Source: Amycolatopsis nivea (lineage in GTDB: Bacteria > Actinomycetota > Actinomycetes > Mycobacteriales > Pseudonocardiaceae). Taken from it: 64,000 nucleotides of DNA. Positions 9,034 to 18,397 of the stretch are shown piece after piece. The DNA lies in NCBI RefSeq assembly GCF_004522235.1, contig NZ_SDLT01000001.1:186001-250000 (forward strand), given 5' to 3'. The notes under the pieces are model-generated. The model saw only the letters and a list, made by a program, of their open reading frames with translations. It made no database searches and had not been told where the DNA came from. Position 1 is the first letter of the stretch. Each line of letters begins with the position of its first letter. Made by a program: the position numbers and the translations under genes.

Positions 9034-9561
9034 CTACGCGAGCGGGCCGAAGACGGCGACCTTCGCCGGATCGGCGGGGTCGAGACGGGCTTCGTGCCGG
9101 GTGCCGGGCGCGTACTGCTGGATCGTCGCCTGCGGGGTGATCAGCGGGGTGACCGTCCGGTACATCATGCCGTCGGCGCGGGTGACCTCCAGAGTGGCGG
9201 TGTACTGCGCCTGCCCGGCGACCGTCCGGCCGGTGGGCTCCAGCGCGCGGATCACCAGAGTGGCCTTCTCGCCGGTGTCGTACAGCCGGCGCAGTTCGGT
9301 GCCGTAGGCCTGCAGTTCCTGCTGCTGACGCAGCTGCTCCTGCATCGGCAGCGCCAGGAACGCAGCCATCTCGGGGTCGGCCGCGACGTTCCGGTACGCC
9401 TGCGCGGCCAGCTGCGGCGTCGGCAGCTGCGGGGTGATGTCGTGCCCCTGCGCGGCGGCCGCCTGCCGGAACTGCTCGGCGTGCTGCTGGAAGTCCTGCG
9501 CGCCCTTCGCCATGCCCTGCTGGGTCGCTTCGTTGATCTTGTCGCGGATCTTCTTGAACAT
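9034..9561 (-). CDS. Small soluble protein with DUF3592-like C-terminal module
   Basis: 175 residues, unknown function. The N terminus is amphipathic and rich in Gln and Ala (FKKIRDKINEATQQGMAKGA), suggesting a coiled coil or membrane-associated helix; the C-terminal half is beta-rich and ends in HEARLDPADPAKVAVF, resembling the end of the next gene downstream. AAAGG precedes the ATG. It begins 54 bp after the CHAT-protein gene stops, so it may be read from the same transcript. No transmembrane segment is seen in this member. Confidence 0.75.
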   Translation of the reverse strand: MFKKIRDKINEATQQGMAKGAQDFQQHAEQFRQAAAAQGHDITPQLPTPQLAAQAYRNVAADPEMAAFLALPMQEQLRQQQELQAYGTELRRLYDTGEKATLVIRALEPTGRTVAGQAQYTATLEVTRADGMMYRTVTPLITPQATIQQYAPGTRHEARLDPADPAKVAVFGPLA

Positions 9562-9615
9562 CGGGTGCCTTTCGCTGTGCCGGTGTGCTGGACACAGCTT
9601 CGGGCGGGCGGGCTG

Positions 9616-12609
9616 CTACCGAACCCAAGTTTTGGCGTCGTCGGTGGCGTCGAGGCAGGTCAGGGCTGCCCAGAAGATCGGGGAATGGGCTGGTTCGGGT
9701 CGTTCGCGCCAGTGGGCGAGCCGGGCCCGCTGCCAGGCACACACCTCAGCAACCGGGTCCGCTCCGGCAAGCGCGGTGTCCACGGCGATGATCAACTCAG
9801 CCATCGGATCCGCGCCCGGCACCGCGGCCGACGTCGGCAGCGCCCACACCGTTGCGGCCACCAGCCCGGCCCCGGCGGCGACCGCGGCGAGCAGGACGCC
9901 GAACGGTTCCGGCAGGCCGAAGTCGCTCGCGCTGGCGCAGCCGATCAGCGCGACCCGCGGGGGCATGTCCACTTCGGACAGTGCCAGGTCGGCAGCGGTG
10001 AACGGCCGGTGCGCCCCGATCGGTGCGGCGGTGCCGGGCAGGTCGGCCGAGCACGACAAATGCAGCGCGGTCTGCGCACCGTGGACGTCCTGGATGCGGC
10101 TGACGTGCCCCGCGAACAGCAGCCGCGAACACGGTTCCGCCAGCAGGTCGGCGAGGAGCTGGCGGTCGGTGTCGGTGCGGCGGACCAGGTCGAGGCCGCG
10201 CGCGGCGGCGGGGCGGACGGGGCCTGCGGCGAGTTGTGCGTCGAGGTGGCGGATCAGCGGGGAAGCGGCGGTTTGCTTGCCGAGCACGGAGCCCAATTCG
10301 CCGAACGCGCTCTGCCCGGGGATCCGCGGGTCGAGCAGGTAGACGGGCGGTCCGGCGGGAGCCGGTTCGCGGCGCGGGATTCCGGCGGGGGCGAGCAGCG
10401 AGACGTCGGCGAGGTCGAGGATTCGGACGTCGCTGTCGAAGCAAGTGTCGACGTCGTCGGCGTCGAGCGCGTGGTCCGGGCGACGGTCGGGCAGGGCGAG
10501 CAGGCCCCACGGGACCGCGGCGAGCGCGGGGGACGGCTGGATTCGCAACAGCGGACGCGTGGCGCGCCGGAGTTGCGCGACGAGATCGGCGGGCAGGAGG
10601 TTGAGCGCGAGGACGCGAGCAAGGCGTTGCTCCGCGGCGAAACTGCCGAAAGCGTCGAGCGAACGACGGACCGCGGCCGCGACCGGCTCGCCTTCCCGCG
10701 GTGTCGGGGAAGCCTCGGCGAGGAAGCCGCGCGCGGTGTCGACGAGATCGGCGTCGATGGGGTGCGTGCGGACAGAGTCGAGGTCGCTGGTGGTGCGCCA
10801 GCTGAGGTAGGTGTGCCCGGCGTCGGCGTAGCGCAGGATGAATGTCTCGCGACCGGGTGCGGCGGCGGGCCAGGTCTCGACAGTCCCCGGCACCGATCCG
10901 CATCCGTAACGTTCGGCGGCCAGCTGGGACCAGGCGTCCAGCTCCATCGGCGAGGACGGCGACCACCGCAGCCCGGGCGGCGCGGCGAGCCGGAGCGGTA
11001 GCGACGAGGTGACCGAACCCAATGCTGCCAAGGGAAGCTGACCGTCCTCGACCGCCGGGGCCAGCGCAGGGAGCGCGCCGGTGAGGTTCAGCGAACGGTC
11101 CTCCGGGTACGCCCCGACTGCGCACGCGCGTTCGATCAGCTCCGCGGTCAGTCGCGTTTCGCCGAGTTGGGTCAGCAGGACCATCAGCAACTCCGTCGCC
11201 GGACCCGCGACGCTGTTCGCCCACGCTGTGCGGGCCTGAGCCGACGCGAACGCGAACCGGTACTCCTGCGCGGCGAGGGTCACCGGCAACAGCAGGTCCA
11301 GCACCGCTCGCGGGTCTTCGCCGCGTTCGTAGCCGATCGCGGCCGCGAGATAATCGGCTCGCAGGCACTCCAGCCATTCGCCCGACTCGCGCGCCGCCGC
11401 CTGGAGCTGGGCCACGTGCTCTTCCGCCGACGTCCAGTCGCCGTCGGCCGCCGCACAGCGTGCCAGCGCCGCTGCGAGCCGTCGCGCGCCGGGCGTGTCG
11501 CCGTTCGCGGCCCACAGCTTTCCCGCGTGCTCGAACTGTTCTCGCGCCTGCCCTGCAGCACCCGCGAGCAGGAGCAAGCTGCCCAGCGCGTAGCTCGCCT
11601 CGGCGACGTCGCCGGTCACCCCTGCGGCAGCGAGTTTGTCTCGGGCCTGGACTATCGCCGCCATCGCGCCGCGGAAATCTCCGTCGAGCGCGCGGGTTTC
11701 GGCCAGGCTGATGGCGAATTTCGCCGCTGTCGGACCTTCGTGCCGGGCGTTGAGCCGCAGGAAATCCGCCGTCGCGTCCGCTTCCTCGCCGCCTGCCTGG
11801 CGGATCCGGGCGCGTTCGGCCCGCGCCATTGCTTGCAGCGCCGCCACCTCGTCACGGACCTCGGCTATGTCCGCGAGGCGGTCCAGGCTAGTGAGGATCT
11901 CGTCGATCGCGTCCCGCGCACCGGCCGGGTCCCCGGCGGCCACCTGCACGCGCACTTCGAGGATGCGCAACTCCAGTTCGTCGGCACCGTGCGGGTCGAG
12001 TTGTTCGCGCGGGAACTGGCCGGGTTCGGCGGCCTTCCGGAACGCCGCGCGCCGCCGCTGATCCGCCAGCAACTCGCGTGCCCTGGCGAGGTCGCCCTCC
12101 TCTGTGGACAGTGAGATGAGGACGCGTTCCGCTACCTCGCGAGAGCCTTCGATCATCCGCAGTTCGGCGTACTGTCCGAAGTGGACGATGGCGGCGGTGC
12201 TGACCGCGAAGACGTGGAGGACGGCTTCCGCGCACTGGCGCGCATTGCGGAGGTCGCCCGCGGAGTAGCAGACCGTGGCCAGATCGCTGACCGCGGCGAC
12301 TTCGAGGCTGACGCGGTCGAGCTGCTGAGCGAGCTGTCGCATCCGTGCATAAGCCCGCTGTGCACCGGCGACATCCCGTGCCGAGGCGAGTTTCTTGGCC
12401 TCGTTCTGGACGGCGAAGGCCTCGGCGAGCAGCGCATCGTACTCGGCTTGGCTCAGCGAGCAGGCGGGCAATTCCTGGTACGCCACTGGGTCGAGACCGA
12501 AATGCCTTGCGACACAACGGCAGTTGTAGCCGTGCGACACCGCATCGGCGAGTTCGGCAGGCAGCGGCCGGTCCGGCGACGCGAGCGGAGGCGGCAACCC
12601 CACGAGCAC
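9616..12609 (-). CDS. TPR-CHAT caspase-like protein
   Basis: 997 residues. The first two thirds are helical and Ala/Glu-rich in a pattern typical of tetratricopeptide repeats. The C-terminal part is a CHAT domain, a caspase-fold peptidase domain: a His in LLFAGHVS (His835) and a Cys in ALIGCASASD (Cys891) occupy the catalytic dyad positions, and the FGVLLAAVAAGAGLVAATVW stretch follows as usual. In other bacteria CHAT-TPR proteins act as effectors or signalling proteases, some in conflict systems. The GTG start follows the stop of the previous gene by one base, with GAGGAG upstream, so it is tightly coupled to 12611-13642. Its target is unknown. Confidence 0.88.
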   Translation of the reverse strand: MLVGLPPPLASPDRPLPAELADAVSHGYNCRCVARHFGLDPVAYQELPACSLSQAEYDALLAEAFAVQNEAKKLASARDVAGAQRAYARMRQLAQQLDRVSLEVAAVSDLATVCYSAGDLRNARQCAEAVLHVFAVSTAAIVHFGQYAELRMIEGSREVAERVLISLSTEEGDLARARELLADQRRRAAFRKAAEPGQFPREQLDPHGADELELRILEVRVQVAAGDPAGARDAIDEILTSLDRLADIAEVRDEVAALQAMARAERARIRQAGGEEADATADFLRLNARHEGPTAAKFAISLAETRALDGDFRGAMAAIVQARDKLAAAGVTGDVAEASYALGSLLLLAGAAGQAREQFEHAGKLWAANGDTPGARRLAAALARCAAADGDWTSAEEHVAQLQAAARESGEWLECLRADYLAAAIGYERGEDPRAVLDLLLPVTLAAQEYRFAFASAQARTAWANSVAGPATELLMVLLTQLGETRLTAELIERACAVGAYPEDRSLNLTGALPALAPAVEDGQLPLAALGSVTSSLPLRLAAPPGLRWSPSSPMELDAWSQLAAERYGCGSVPGTVETWPAAAPGRETFILRYADAGHTYLSWRTTSDLDSVRTHPIDADLVDTARGFLAEASPTPREGEPVAAAVRRSLDAFGSFAAEQRLARVLALNLLPADLVAQLRRATRPLLRIQPSPALAAVPWGLLALPDRRPDHALDADDVDTCFDSDVRILDLADVSLLAPAGIPRREPAPAGPPVYLLDPRIPGQSAFGELGSVLGKQTAASPLIRHLDAQLAAGPVRPAAARGLDLVRRTDTDRQLLADLLAEPCSRLLFAGHVSRIQDVHGAQTALHLSCSADLPGTAAPIGAHRPFTAADLALSEVDMPPRVALIGCASASDFGLPEPFGVLLAAVAAGAGLVAATVWALPTSAAVPGADPMAELIIAVDTALAGADPVAEVCAWQRARLAHWRERPEPAHSPIFWAALTCLDATDDAKTWVR

Positions 12610-12610
12610 G

Positions 12611-13642
12611 TCAGAACTCCTCGTCGGCTGCGGCTCGCTCAGCCAAGGTGCGGGCCTCCGGCGGCAACGATTCGCGGGACCGCACCAGGGAGATCACCTC
12701 TGCGCGGTCCTCGGACGTGGTGCCGTCGACGTCCGGGCCTGCCGCGCCGACGATGAGATCGATCCGGCCGGAGGACGTCGCTGCGAGCCTGGCACCGGCT
12801 TCGTCCAAGTCGGTCGTTCCAGCGAACCCTGCGCTGCCCAGGTGCAGGGCAACCTCGGCGAACGGCTCACCGTCGTGGGTCGCCATCGCGGTAAGCGACG
12901 CGTCGTTGAGCGCGCCCGAGACCTCGACATCGAGCCGGGCAGCGGTCCTGGTCGCGACGATCCGCCAGGCCACCGTGTCCTCCGCGGCGTCCAGAACACC
13001 GGGCGGCACCCGCGCCCAGTCGACACTAGCGCGTCCCTCGGCCAGTACGCCCTCGCCAGACGCGGCGGGGCCGGAACCCGCCGCCAAGGCGTACGCACGT
13101 TGCCCTGGAGCCACCCGCGCCGCCAGTGAGGCCGCGGCTTCGGCCCGCTCGAGGTCGTCCTCGCGGTTGAACCAGGCCGAAAGCTGCTCGCACAGACGGC
13201 GTACTTCATCGGCCACCGGTCCGGCCACGGCGACCAGACCCGCGCTGACGGCCTGGTCGAACAGCTCAGCCGGGGTGGCCTCGAACCCGTCGAGCAGTCC
13301 CTCGGCGACGTCCGCGGTCGCGACGGCCGCTTCGAAATCCAGCAGCGCCGGATCAAGCGACGGGATTCCGATCAACGGGCTGGCAGGCCACCAACGCCGA
13401 GCCCACAGCAGCAGTGCGAGGCGGGCCAACTCCGGGCTCGCCGGGACGTCGACGTATCCGTCCCGGAGCGCGGTCAAGCTGGCTTCGGCGCCGACGAGCC
13501 TGGTCAGCCATGGTTCGGCCGCGCTGGCGTCGGTAAGTTCGATTCGCATCGACGGCACCGAAGCGCCCAGCAGATCCGTCAGCGCGAAGCGAATGAGGCC
13601 GCCGTCCGCCGCGAGGACCGGAGTGTGCACTGGATGGGTCAC
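12611..13642 (-). CDS. Unrecognised protein coupled to the CHAT gene
   Basis: 343 residues that I do not recognise. The N-terminal half is helical; the C-terminal part (about residues 215-300: EDTVAWRIVATRTAARLDVE, AMATHDGEPFAEVALHLGS) looks like a small beta-sandwich, and the last 40 residues are acidic. There is no signal peptide or transmembrane segment. The GTG at 13642 forms a GTGA overlap with the upstream stop, and the downstream CHAT gene begins one base after this stop, so the three genes are translated as a unit. It may be a specific partner, adaptor or substrate of the caspase-like protein; this is inference from position only. Confidence 0.75.
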   Translation of the reverse strand: MTHPVHTPVLAADGGLIRFALTDLLGASVPSMRIELTDASAAEPWLTRLVGAEASLTALRDGYVDVPASPELARLALLLWARRWWPASPLIGIPSLDPALLDFEAAVATADVAEGLLDGFEATPAELFDQAVSAGLVAVAGPVADEVRRLCEQLSAWFNREDDLERAEAAASLAARVAPGQRAYALAAGSGPAASGEGVLAEGRASVDWARVPPGVLDAAEDTVAWRIVATRTAARLDVEVSGALNDASLTAMATHDGEPFAEVALHLGSAGFAGTTDLDEAGARLAATSSGRIDLIVGAAGPDVDGTTSEDRAEVISLVRSRESLPPEARTLAERAAADEEF

Positions 13643-14937
13643 GAGGCGGCCTCCAATCGCGGCAGGTTGGCGACGAGTGCGCGGCGCACTTTTGTCCGCA
13701 GGTCGAGCGAGGTCGACCGGACCACCCCGGTGAGGAGGTCTCGGAAGTCGTCCGGGACCTCTCCGCAGACGTCGAAGCCGTGCAGCCGCGCCCACAACCG
13801 GGCGAGGAAGCGCTTCGCGAATTCGCGCAGTTCCCGGAGGATCTCGGCGTCCGGCTGCGCGGTGAGGGCCGTCGAACCGGCCAGCGCCCGGCGTGCGTAC
13901 AGGACGTATCCCTCCCGCGCGACCTGAGCGTTGAGCCGCTGGGCGAAGCCCGGGAGGTCGCGGGGCCCGTCGAGCGGCCGAAGCGCGGGCGCGAGGACGA
14001 CCCCGAGCACGAAACACGTTGCCAGCACGGGTAATTCCAGCCCGAACCCGGCGGCTGCACGGCGGAGTTCCTCGTCGACCAGGTCGGCGACGGCGCTTTG
14101 CCCGTCCACCCGGCGCAGCGTCGCTCGGACCCGGCGTTCGATGCTGCGTTCGAGAAGCCCGTTCCCCGTTTCGTCGCGCTGGCTCAACGGAGGTACAGCA
14201 GTGCGTTCGCCGCGTTGCAGGCCGAGATCAGGCGTGGGCAGACCGGAAATCTCGCGGACGGCCCGGGTGAGCACGGCAGCACCGCCGGGCTGCCGCAACG
14301 CGAGACCGAACGCGTGCCCAGCGGGGGAGTCGGCGAGCTTCTCCCAAGCCTCGTCGGTGAAGCCGTCGGCGACCGCGTCGAGCAGCGCGACGAATGCTGC
14401 GGGAGATCCGTCCGGTGCCGCAGCCCAGCGACGGCGCAATTCAGCGGCCAGTTCAGCGGCGCGCTGGGGATCAGCGAGGTACTGGCTCACCTGATCGACC
14501 CCGGCCGCACCGTCTTCGCCGTGCCATTCGCGCAACGCCGCCGCGGCCCGCTCCGGCGCGGAGTCGTCCGGCATGCCGAAGCCGGTCGCGAGTTCGTAGG
14601 CGAGGGGAAAACACACGTCCTGAACGTTCCCCGCGGTGATGCGCAAGGCCCGCCGCTGGCGCTTGAGGTGGGTGAACCACGCCGCCGTGGCGCGCAGCCG
14701 CGCCGAATCGGCCAGCAGCAAATCGGTCACTTCCGCCGCGGCGGCCGGATCCAGCAGCGGACGGCCCAGCCGGGTCCGCGCCGAGGTGCGGATCACGAGC
14801 GGGTCGATGATCTTCTTGATCGTGCGCGTCAGCGGCCCGCCGTCGGCCGCCGAAAGCACCTCGACGTCCGGGATCCGCTGCCAGGCCCGCGCGAGAACAG
14901 CCGAGCGCAGCTGGGACTGCCCCTCGCCTGCCGTCAT
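13639..14937 (-). CDS. Unrecognised helical protein in the CHAT operon
   Basis: 432 residues, not assignable to a family from sequence alone. It is predicted mostly alpha-helical and rich in Ala, Arg and Leu, with a hydrophobic helix LPVLATCFVLGVVLAPAL in the second half that may be buried or membrane-contacting. The ATG at 14937 is used because a GGGGGG tract lies just upstream; the in-frame extension to 15006 would overlap the end of the AfsR-like gene. It starts 26 bp after that regulator and overlaps the next gene by 4 bases. The organisation regulator, two unknowns, TPR-CHAT resembles caspase/TPR-associated conflict gene sets, but homology was not tested. Confidence 0.75.
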   Translation of the reverse strand: MTAGEGQSQLRSAVLARAWQRIPDVEVLSAADGGPLTRTIKKIIDPLVIRTSARTRLGRPLLDPAAAAEVTDLLLADSARLRATAAWFTHLKRQRRALRITAGNVQDVCFPLAYELATGFGMPDDSAPERAAAALREWHGEDGAAGVDQVSQYLADPQRAAELAAELRRRWAAAPDGSPAAFVALLDAVADGFTDEAWEKLADSPAGHAFGLALRQPGGAAVLTRAVREISGLPTPDLGLQRGERTAVPPLSQRDETGNGLLERSIERRVRATLRRVDGQSAVADLVDEELRRAAAGFGLELPVLATCFVLGVVLAPALRPLDGPRDLPGFAQRLNAQVAREGYVLYARRALAGSTALTAQPDAEILRELREFAKRFLARLWARLHGFDVCGEVPDDFRDLLTGVVRSTSLDLRTKVRRALVANLPRLEAAS

Positions 14938-14963
14938 CACGCCCCCCTCGCTCCGACTGCACT

Positions 14964-17900
14964 TTATCCTGCCGGGCAGTTCCGCATCCGCGCGGAATTC
15001 GCGCACTCAGCTGTTCCCGCCGCGATCGCGGCTTCGACGGACAACCCCGCGCCACGCTGGAACGCCTCGGCGAAGCCGGATTCCGAAAGGATCGCTTGTG
15101 CGGCCGCGGTAATGCGGTCCGTGTCGCCGCGTTCGGCGCGGGGGAGCGGCGCGTCGACCCGGCGGCGGGCGGCGTCGGCGGTGCCCAGCAGCAGTGCGGC
15201 GCATTCGGCGGTGCCCTTCCGGGCGGCCGCTCCCGCCAAGCCTTCCAAGGACAGCGCCAGCGCACGCGGTTCGTCGAGCGTCCGGGCGATGTCCAGGCTC
15301 CGGAGATGAAAAGCCGTTGCCTGCCCGGCATCGCCACGGAGTTCGGCGACGAATCCGAGTTCCGCGTACAGCAAATGGTCCCCGGCCAAGGAGGACAGGC
15401 CGGCGTAGCTGTCGCGGATGTGGTGTAGGTGCTTCTCGGCGGTGTCGAGGTCGCCGGAGCGGCGCGCGCCGAGGGCGAGGCCCATCTTGGCGTGGATCTG
15501 GCCGTAGGTGTAGCCGTGTTCGACGGCGATGCGGTGCGCCTGCTGGTGCAGGTCGCGAGCGCGTTCCCAGTCGCGCTCCAGCAGCGCGAGCCTGCCGAGG
15601 CCGGACAGCCGGGCGGCCACCTCCGCCTGCAGTTCCAGTTCGCGGGCGATCGCGAGGCCGGCGTGCTGACGGTCCGCCGCGTCCTGGTAGTCGCCCTTGA
15701 TCTCGGCGAGGGCGGCCAACGGTGGAATGGTCTGCATTTCGCCCCAGCGGTCGCCGAGAGCGCGGAAGAGCGCGGCGCTGCGGACGCCGTCGCGGCCGAG
15801 ACTGGCGAGGTCGCCGCGGACCAATGCGAGCATGGCCCGCAAGCCCAGCGCCGCGGCGACGCCCCACTGGTCTTCCTCGGCGGTGAAGAGATCGAGGGCG
15901 AGGGCGTTCGTTTCAGCACTGGCTGTCGCGTCGCCGACGCTGAACAGGCTGTAGGCCCGCAGCCACAGCGCACGACCGCGGCGGATCGGGTCGCGAATGG
16001 CCGCGGCGTCGGCGGGGGCGGCGGATTGGTCGCCGGTCAGCAGGGCGAAAGCGTGGTGCAGCACAGCGAGTTCCGCGTCCGGGGATACCGCGTCGAGAAC
16101 GGTCGAGAGGGCGCGGCGGCCTTCGGCGAGACGGCCGCGAAGCAGCCACCACCACGAGAGCGCCGTCGTCAGCCGGACGGCCTCCTTTGCGGCGCTCGCG
16201 CGGACCGCCTCGTCCAAAGCCGCGCGCATGTTCCCGGCTTCGGCGTCCAGACGCGTGAGCCAGGTTCGCTGTTCGTTGCCGCGCAACCGGGGCTCGGCTC
16301 GCTCGGCGAGAGCCAGATAGTGGCGCAGGTGCCGGATGCGGGTTTCGGCAGCGTCCGACATTTCGTGGAGGCGTTCGGTGGCGTAGGCGGCAACCGATTC
16401 CAGGAGCCGGTAGCGGATCCCGGCGGGCCCGTTCGCCACGACGACGAGAGAACGGTCCACGAGCCGCGTCACGAGGTCGAGCACCTCCTCGTGCCGGACG
16501 CCGTCTCCCGCGCACACCGCTTCGGCGGCTTCCAGGTCGCAGCCGTCGCGGTGGACGGCCAGCCGCCGCAACACGATCCGCTCCGGTGCGCTCAGCAACT
16601 CCCAACTCCAGTCGATCACCGCGCGCAGAGTCTGCTGCCGGGCCGGGGCACCGCGCTTTCCCCGGGTCAGGAGCGAAAACCGGTCGCTGAGCCGCGTCGC
16701 CAGCTCACGGACGCCGAGGCCGCGGACGCGGGTGGCGGCGAGTTCGAGCGCGAGCGGGATGCCGTCGAGCCGACGGCAGATTTCGGTGACGGCCTCGAGA
16801 TCGGCGGGCGCGCAATCTTCCGGTTGCCGGGGAAAACCGGGCGCGGACGCGGCGGCCCGTTCGACGAACAGCTTCACCGCTTCCGTCGTCGGCAGCGGTT
16901 CCACCGCGAAGACGCCTTCGCCCGGGAGGCCGAGAGGTTCCTGGCTGGTGGCCAGAACGCGCAGTCCAGGTGCGGAGTGCAGGAGCAGTTCGGTGAGTTC
17001 GGCGGCGGCGTCGACCACGTGTTCGCAGTTGTCCAGCACGAGCAGCGCGCGCCGGTCGCGCAGTGCGGCCGCGAGACGCCGCGCCGGTGCGGCGGCCCCG
17101 GTGCTTGGCGGTGTCGCGGAGGAGTCGTCGCGGATGCCGAACGCGGCTGCGGCAACTTCGGCGAGGTCGTCGGCCGTCCCGTCGCGCACCCCGGCGAACT
17201 CGACCAGCCGGACGCCGTCCGGGAATTCCGCAGCGGCTTCGGCTGCGGCCGCGACGGCCAGGCGCGACTTGCCGACCCCGCCGGGACCGGTGAGGGTGAC
17301 GAGCCGCGTCGTGCCCAGCAGGCCGGTCAGCTGCGCGAGTGCCTGCTCCCTGCCGATGAGCGGGGTGAGCGGGTTGGGCAGGTTGCTGTGCGGGCGCGGT
17401 GCGGCGGCGTGCGGGGTGAGCGGGTTGGGCAGGTTGCCGTGCAGCTGCGGTGCGGTGGCGGCGAGCCCGGTGGGCAGGTTGCCGTGCGGCGGCGGTCCGG
17501 CGGCGAGCCCAGGATCCTGCCGGAGCATCGCTTCGTGCAGGGCCCGCAGCTCCCGGCCGGGGTCGACGCCCAGCTCCTCGGCGAGACGTTCGCGCAGTTC
17601 CGCGTAGGAGGCGAGCGCATCGCCCTGCCGCCCGCTCAGGTACAGGGCTCGCATCTGCACCCCGCGCAAGCTTTCCCGCAGCGGGTGCGCGGACACGAGG
17701 ACCGCGAGTTCGTCGGCTGCGGCAGCGTGGTCTCCCGTGTCGAGCCAGGCTTTCGCCCGTTCCTCCGCCGCGGTCAGCCGCTGCTCGGTCAACCGGTGCG
17801 CGTCCGCCCGCGCGAAATCCTCGTCCGCGAAGTCCGCGTACGCCGCTCCGCGCCACAACTCCAGCGCCTCGGTGAGCAGCGCCGCCCGGCTGCGCGGGTC

Positions 17901-18236
17901 CGGGGTCGAGCGGGCCCTGGCGACGAGTTCGCGGAACCGCCGGGCGTCGAGGTCTTCGGAGCGCTCGATCCGCAGCCGGTACCCGGCGGGCTGGCGTTCC
18001 AGCCGCTCCCGGCCGACGACCCGGCGCAGCTGGGACACCTTCGCCTGCAGCGCACCGAGGGGCTTGCCCGGCAGCTCGCTGCCCCAGAGGTCGTAAAGGA
18101 GCCGGTCAGCGGAGACCGGCCCGCCGTCGCTGGCCAGCAACACCGCGAGCAGCCTGCGGACCTTGGCCTCAGGCACGGCGACCGGTTCCCCCGTGTCGTC
18201 CCACACCGCCAGCGGGCCGAGAACCCCGAACCGCAT
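14964..18236 (-). CDS. AfsR/SARP-type regulator with NB-ARC ATPase and TPRs
   Basis: 1090 residues. An OmpR-like winged helix (residues about 1-95, FGVLGPLAVWDDTGEPVAV) is followed by a bacterial transcriptional activation (BTAD) domain to about 245, a repetitive linker, a STAND/NB-ARC ATPase (Walker A GPGGVGKSRLA, Walker B LLVLDNCEH, LELAATRVRGLG), and C-terminal TPR-like helices. AfsR-family proteins activate secondary-metabolism or stress genes after nucleotide- and signal-dependent oligomerisation. The ATG at 18236 starts exactly at the family N terminus. It is divergent from an MFS exporter gene and only 26 bp upstream of the CHAT operon on the same strand, so it may control either or be part of the latter. 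Confidence 0.9.
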   Translation of the reverse strand: MRFGVLGPLAVWDDTGEPVAVPEAKVRRLLAVLLASDGGPVSADRLLYDLWGSELPGKPLGALQAKVSQLRRVVGRERLERQPAGYRLRIERSEDLDARRFRELVARARSTPDPRSRAALLTEALELWRGAAYADFADEDFARADAHRLTEQRLTAAEERAKAWLDTGDHAAAADELAVLVSAHPLRESLRGVQMRALYLSGRQGDALASYAELRERLAEELGVDPGRELRALHEAMLRQDPGLAAGPPPHGNLPTGLAATAPQLHGNLPNPLTPHAAAPRPHSNLPNPLTPLIGREQALAQLTGLLGTTRLVTLTGPGGVGKSRLAVAAAAEAAAEFPDGVRLVEFAGVRDGTADDLAEVAAAAFGIRDDSSATPPSTGAAAPARRLAAALRDRRALLVLDNCEHVVDAAAELTELLLHSAPGLRVLATSQEPLGLPGEGVFAVEPLPTTEAVKLFVERAAASAPGFPRQPEDCAPADLEAVTEICRRLDGIPLALELAATRVRGLGVRELATRLSDRFSLLTRGKRGAPARQQTLRAVIDWSWELLSAPERIVLRRLAVHRDGCDLEAAEAVCAGDGVRHEEVLDLVTRLVDRSLVVVANGPAGIRYRLLESVAAYATERLHEMSDAAETRIRHLRHYLALAERAEPRLRGNEQRTWLTRLDAEAGNMRAALDEAVRASAAKEAVRLTTALSWWWLLRGRLAEGRRALSTVLDAVSPDAELAVLHHAFALLTGDQSAAPADAAAIRDPIRRGRALWLRAYSLFSVGDATASAETNALALDLFTAEEDQWGVAAALGLRAMLALVRGDLASLGRDGVRSAALFRALGDRWGEMQTIPPLAALAEIKGDYQDAADRQHAGLAIARELELQAEVAARLSGLGRLALLERDWERARDLHQQAHRIAVEHGYTYGQIHAKMGLALGARRSGDLDTAEKHLHHIRDSYAGLSSLAGDHLLYAELGFVAELRGDAGQATAFHLRSLDIARTLDEPRALALSLEGLAGAAARKGTAECAALLLGTADAARRRVDAPLPRAERGDTDRITAAAQAILSESGFAEAFQRGAGLSVEAAIAAGTAECANSARMRNCPAG
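17360..17490 (-). repeat. In-frame repeat in the AfsR-like linker
   Basis: Three imperfect tandem units (periods 51 and 45 bp, both multiples of three) encode the recurring peptide HGNLP or HSNLP followed by NPLTP just before the NB-ARC domain (HSNLPNPLTP, HGNLPNPLTP, HGNLPTGLA). The copies are nearly identical at DNA level, indicating recent expansion of the interdomain linker rather than ancient divergence. Confidence 0.8.
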
Positions 18237-18397
18237 CCCGTCGCCCCCGCGCTGTCGTCAGATCGCCGTCAGCCGATCGTAAGCAATCCCGAAGCCCCCG
18301 TCCGCAGAGTGGTCGCCGGGGCGCGGAAGGAACGGTCCGACGACCGGACCCGGAAGCGACCTCCACCAGCAGTCACTTCCAGAAGAGAAGCCGGAGC

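Noticed and set aside
12611..14937. Naming the two CHAT-operon partners as known conflict-system domains
   Set aside because: No diagnostic motif could be read by eye; profile searches would be required.
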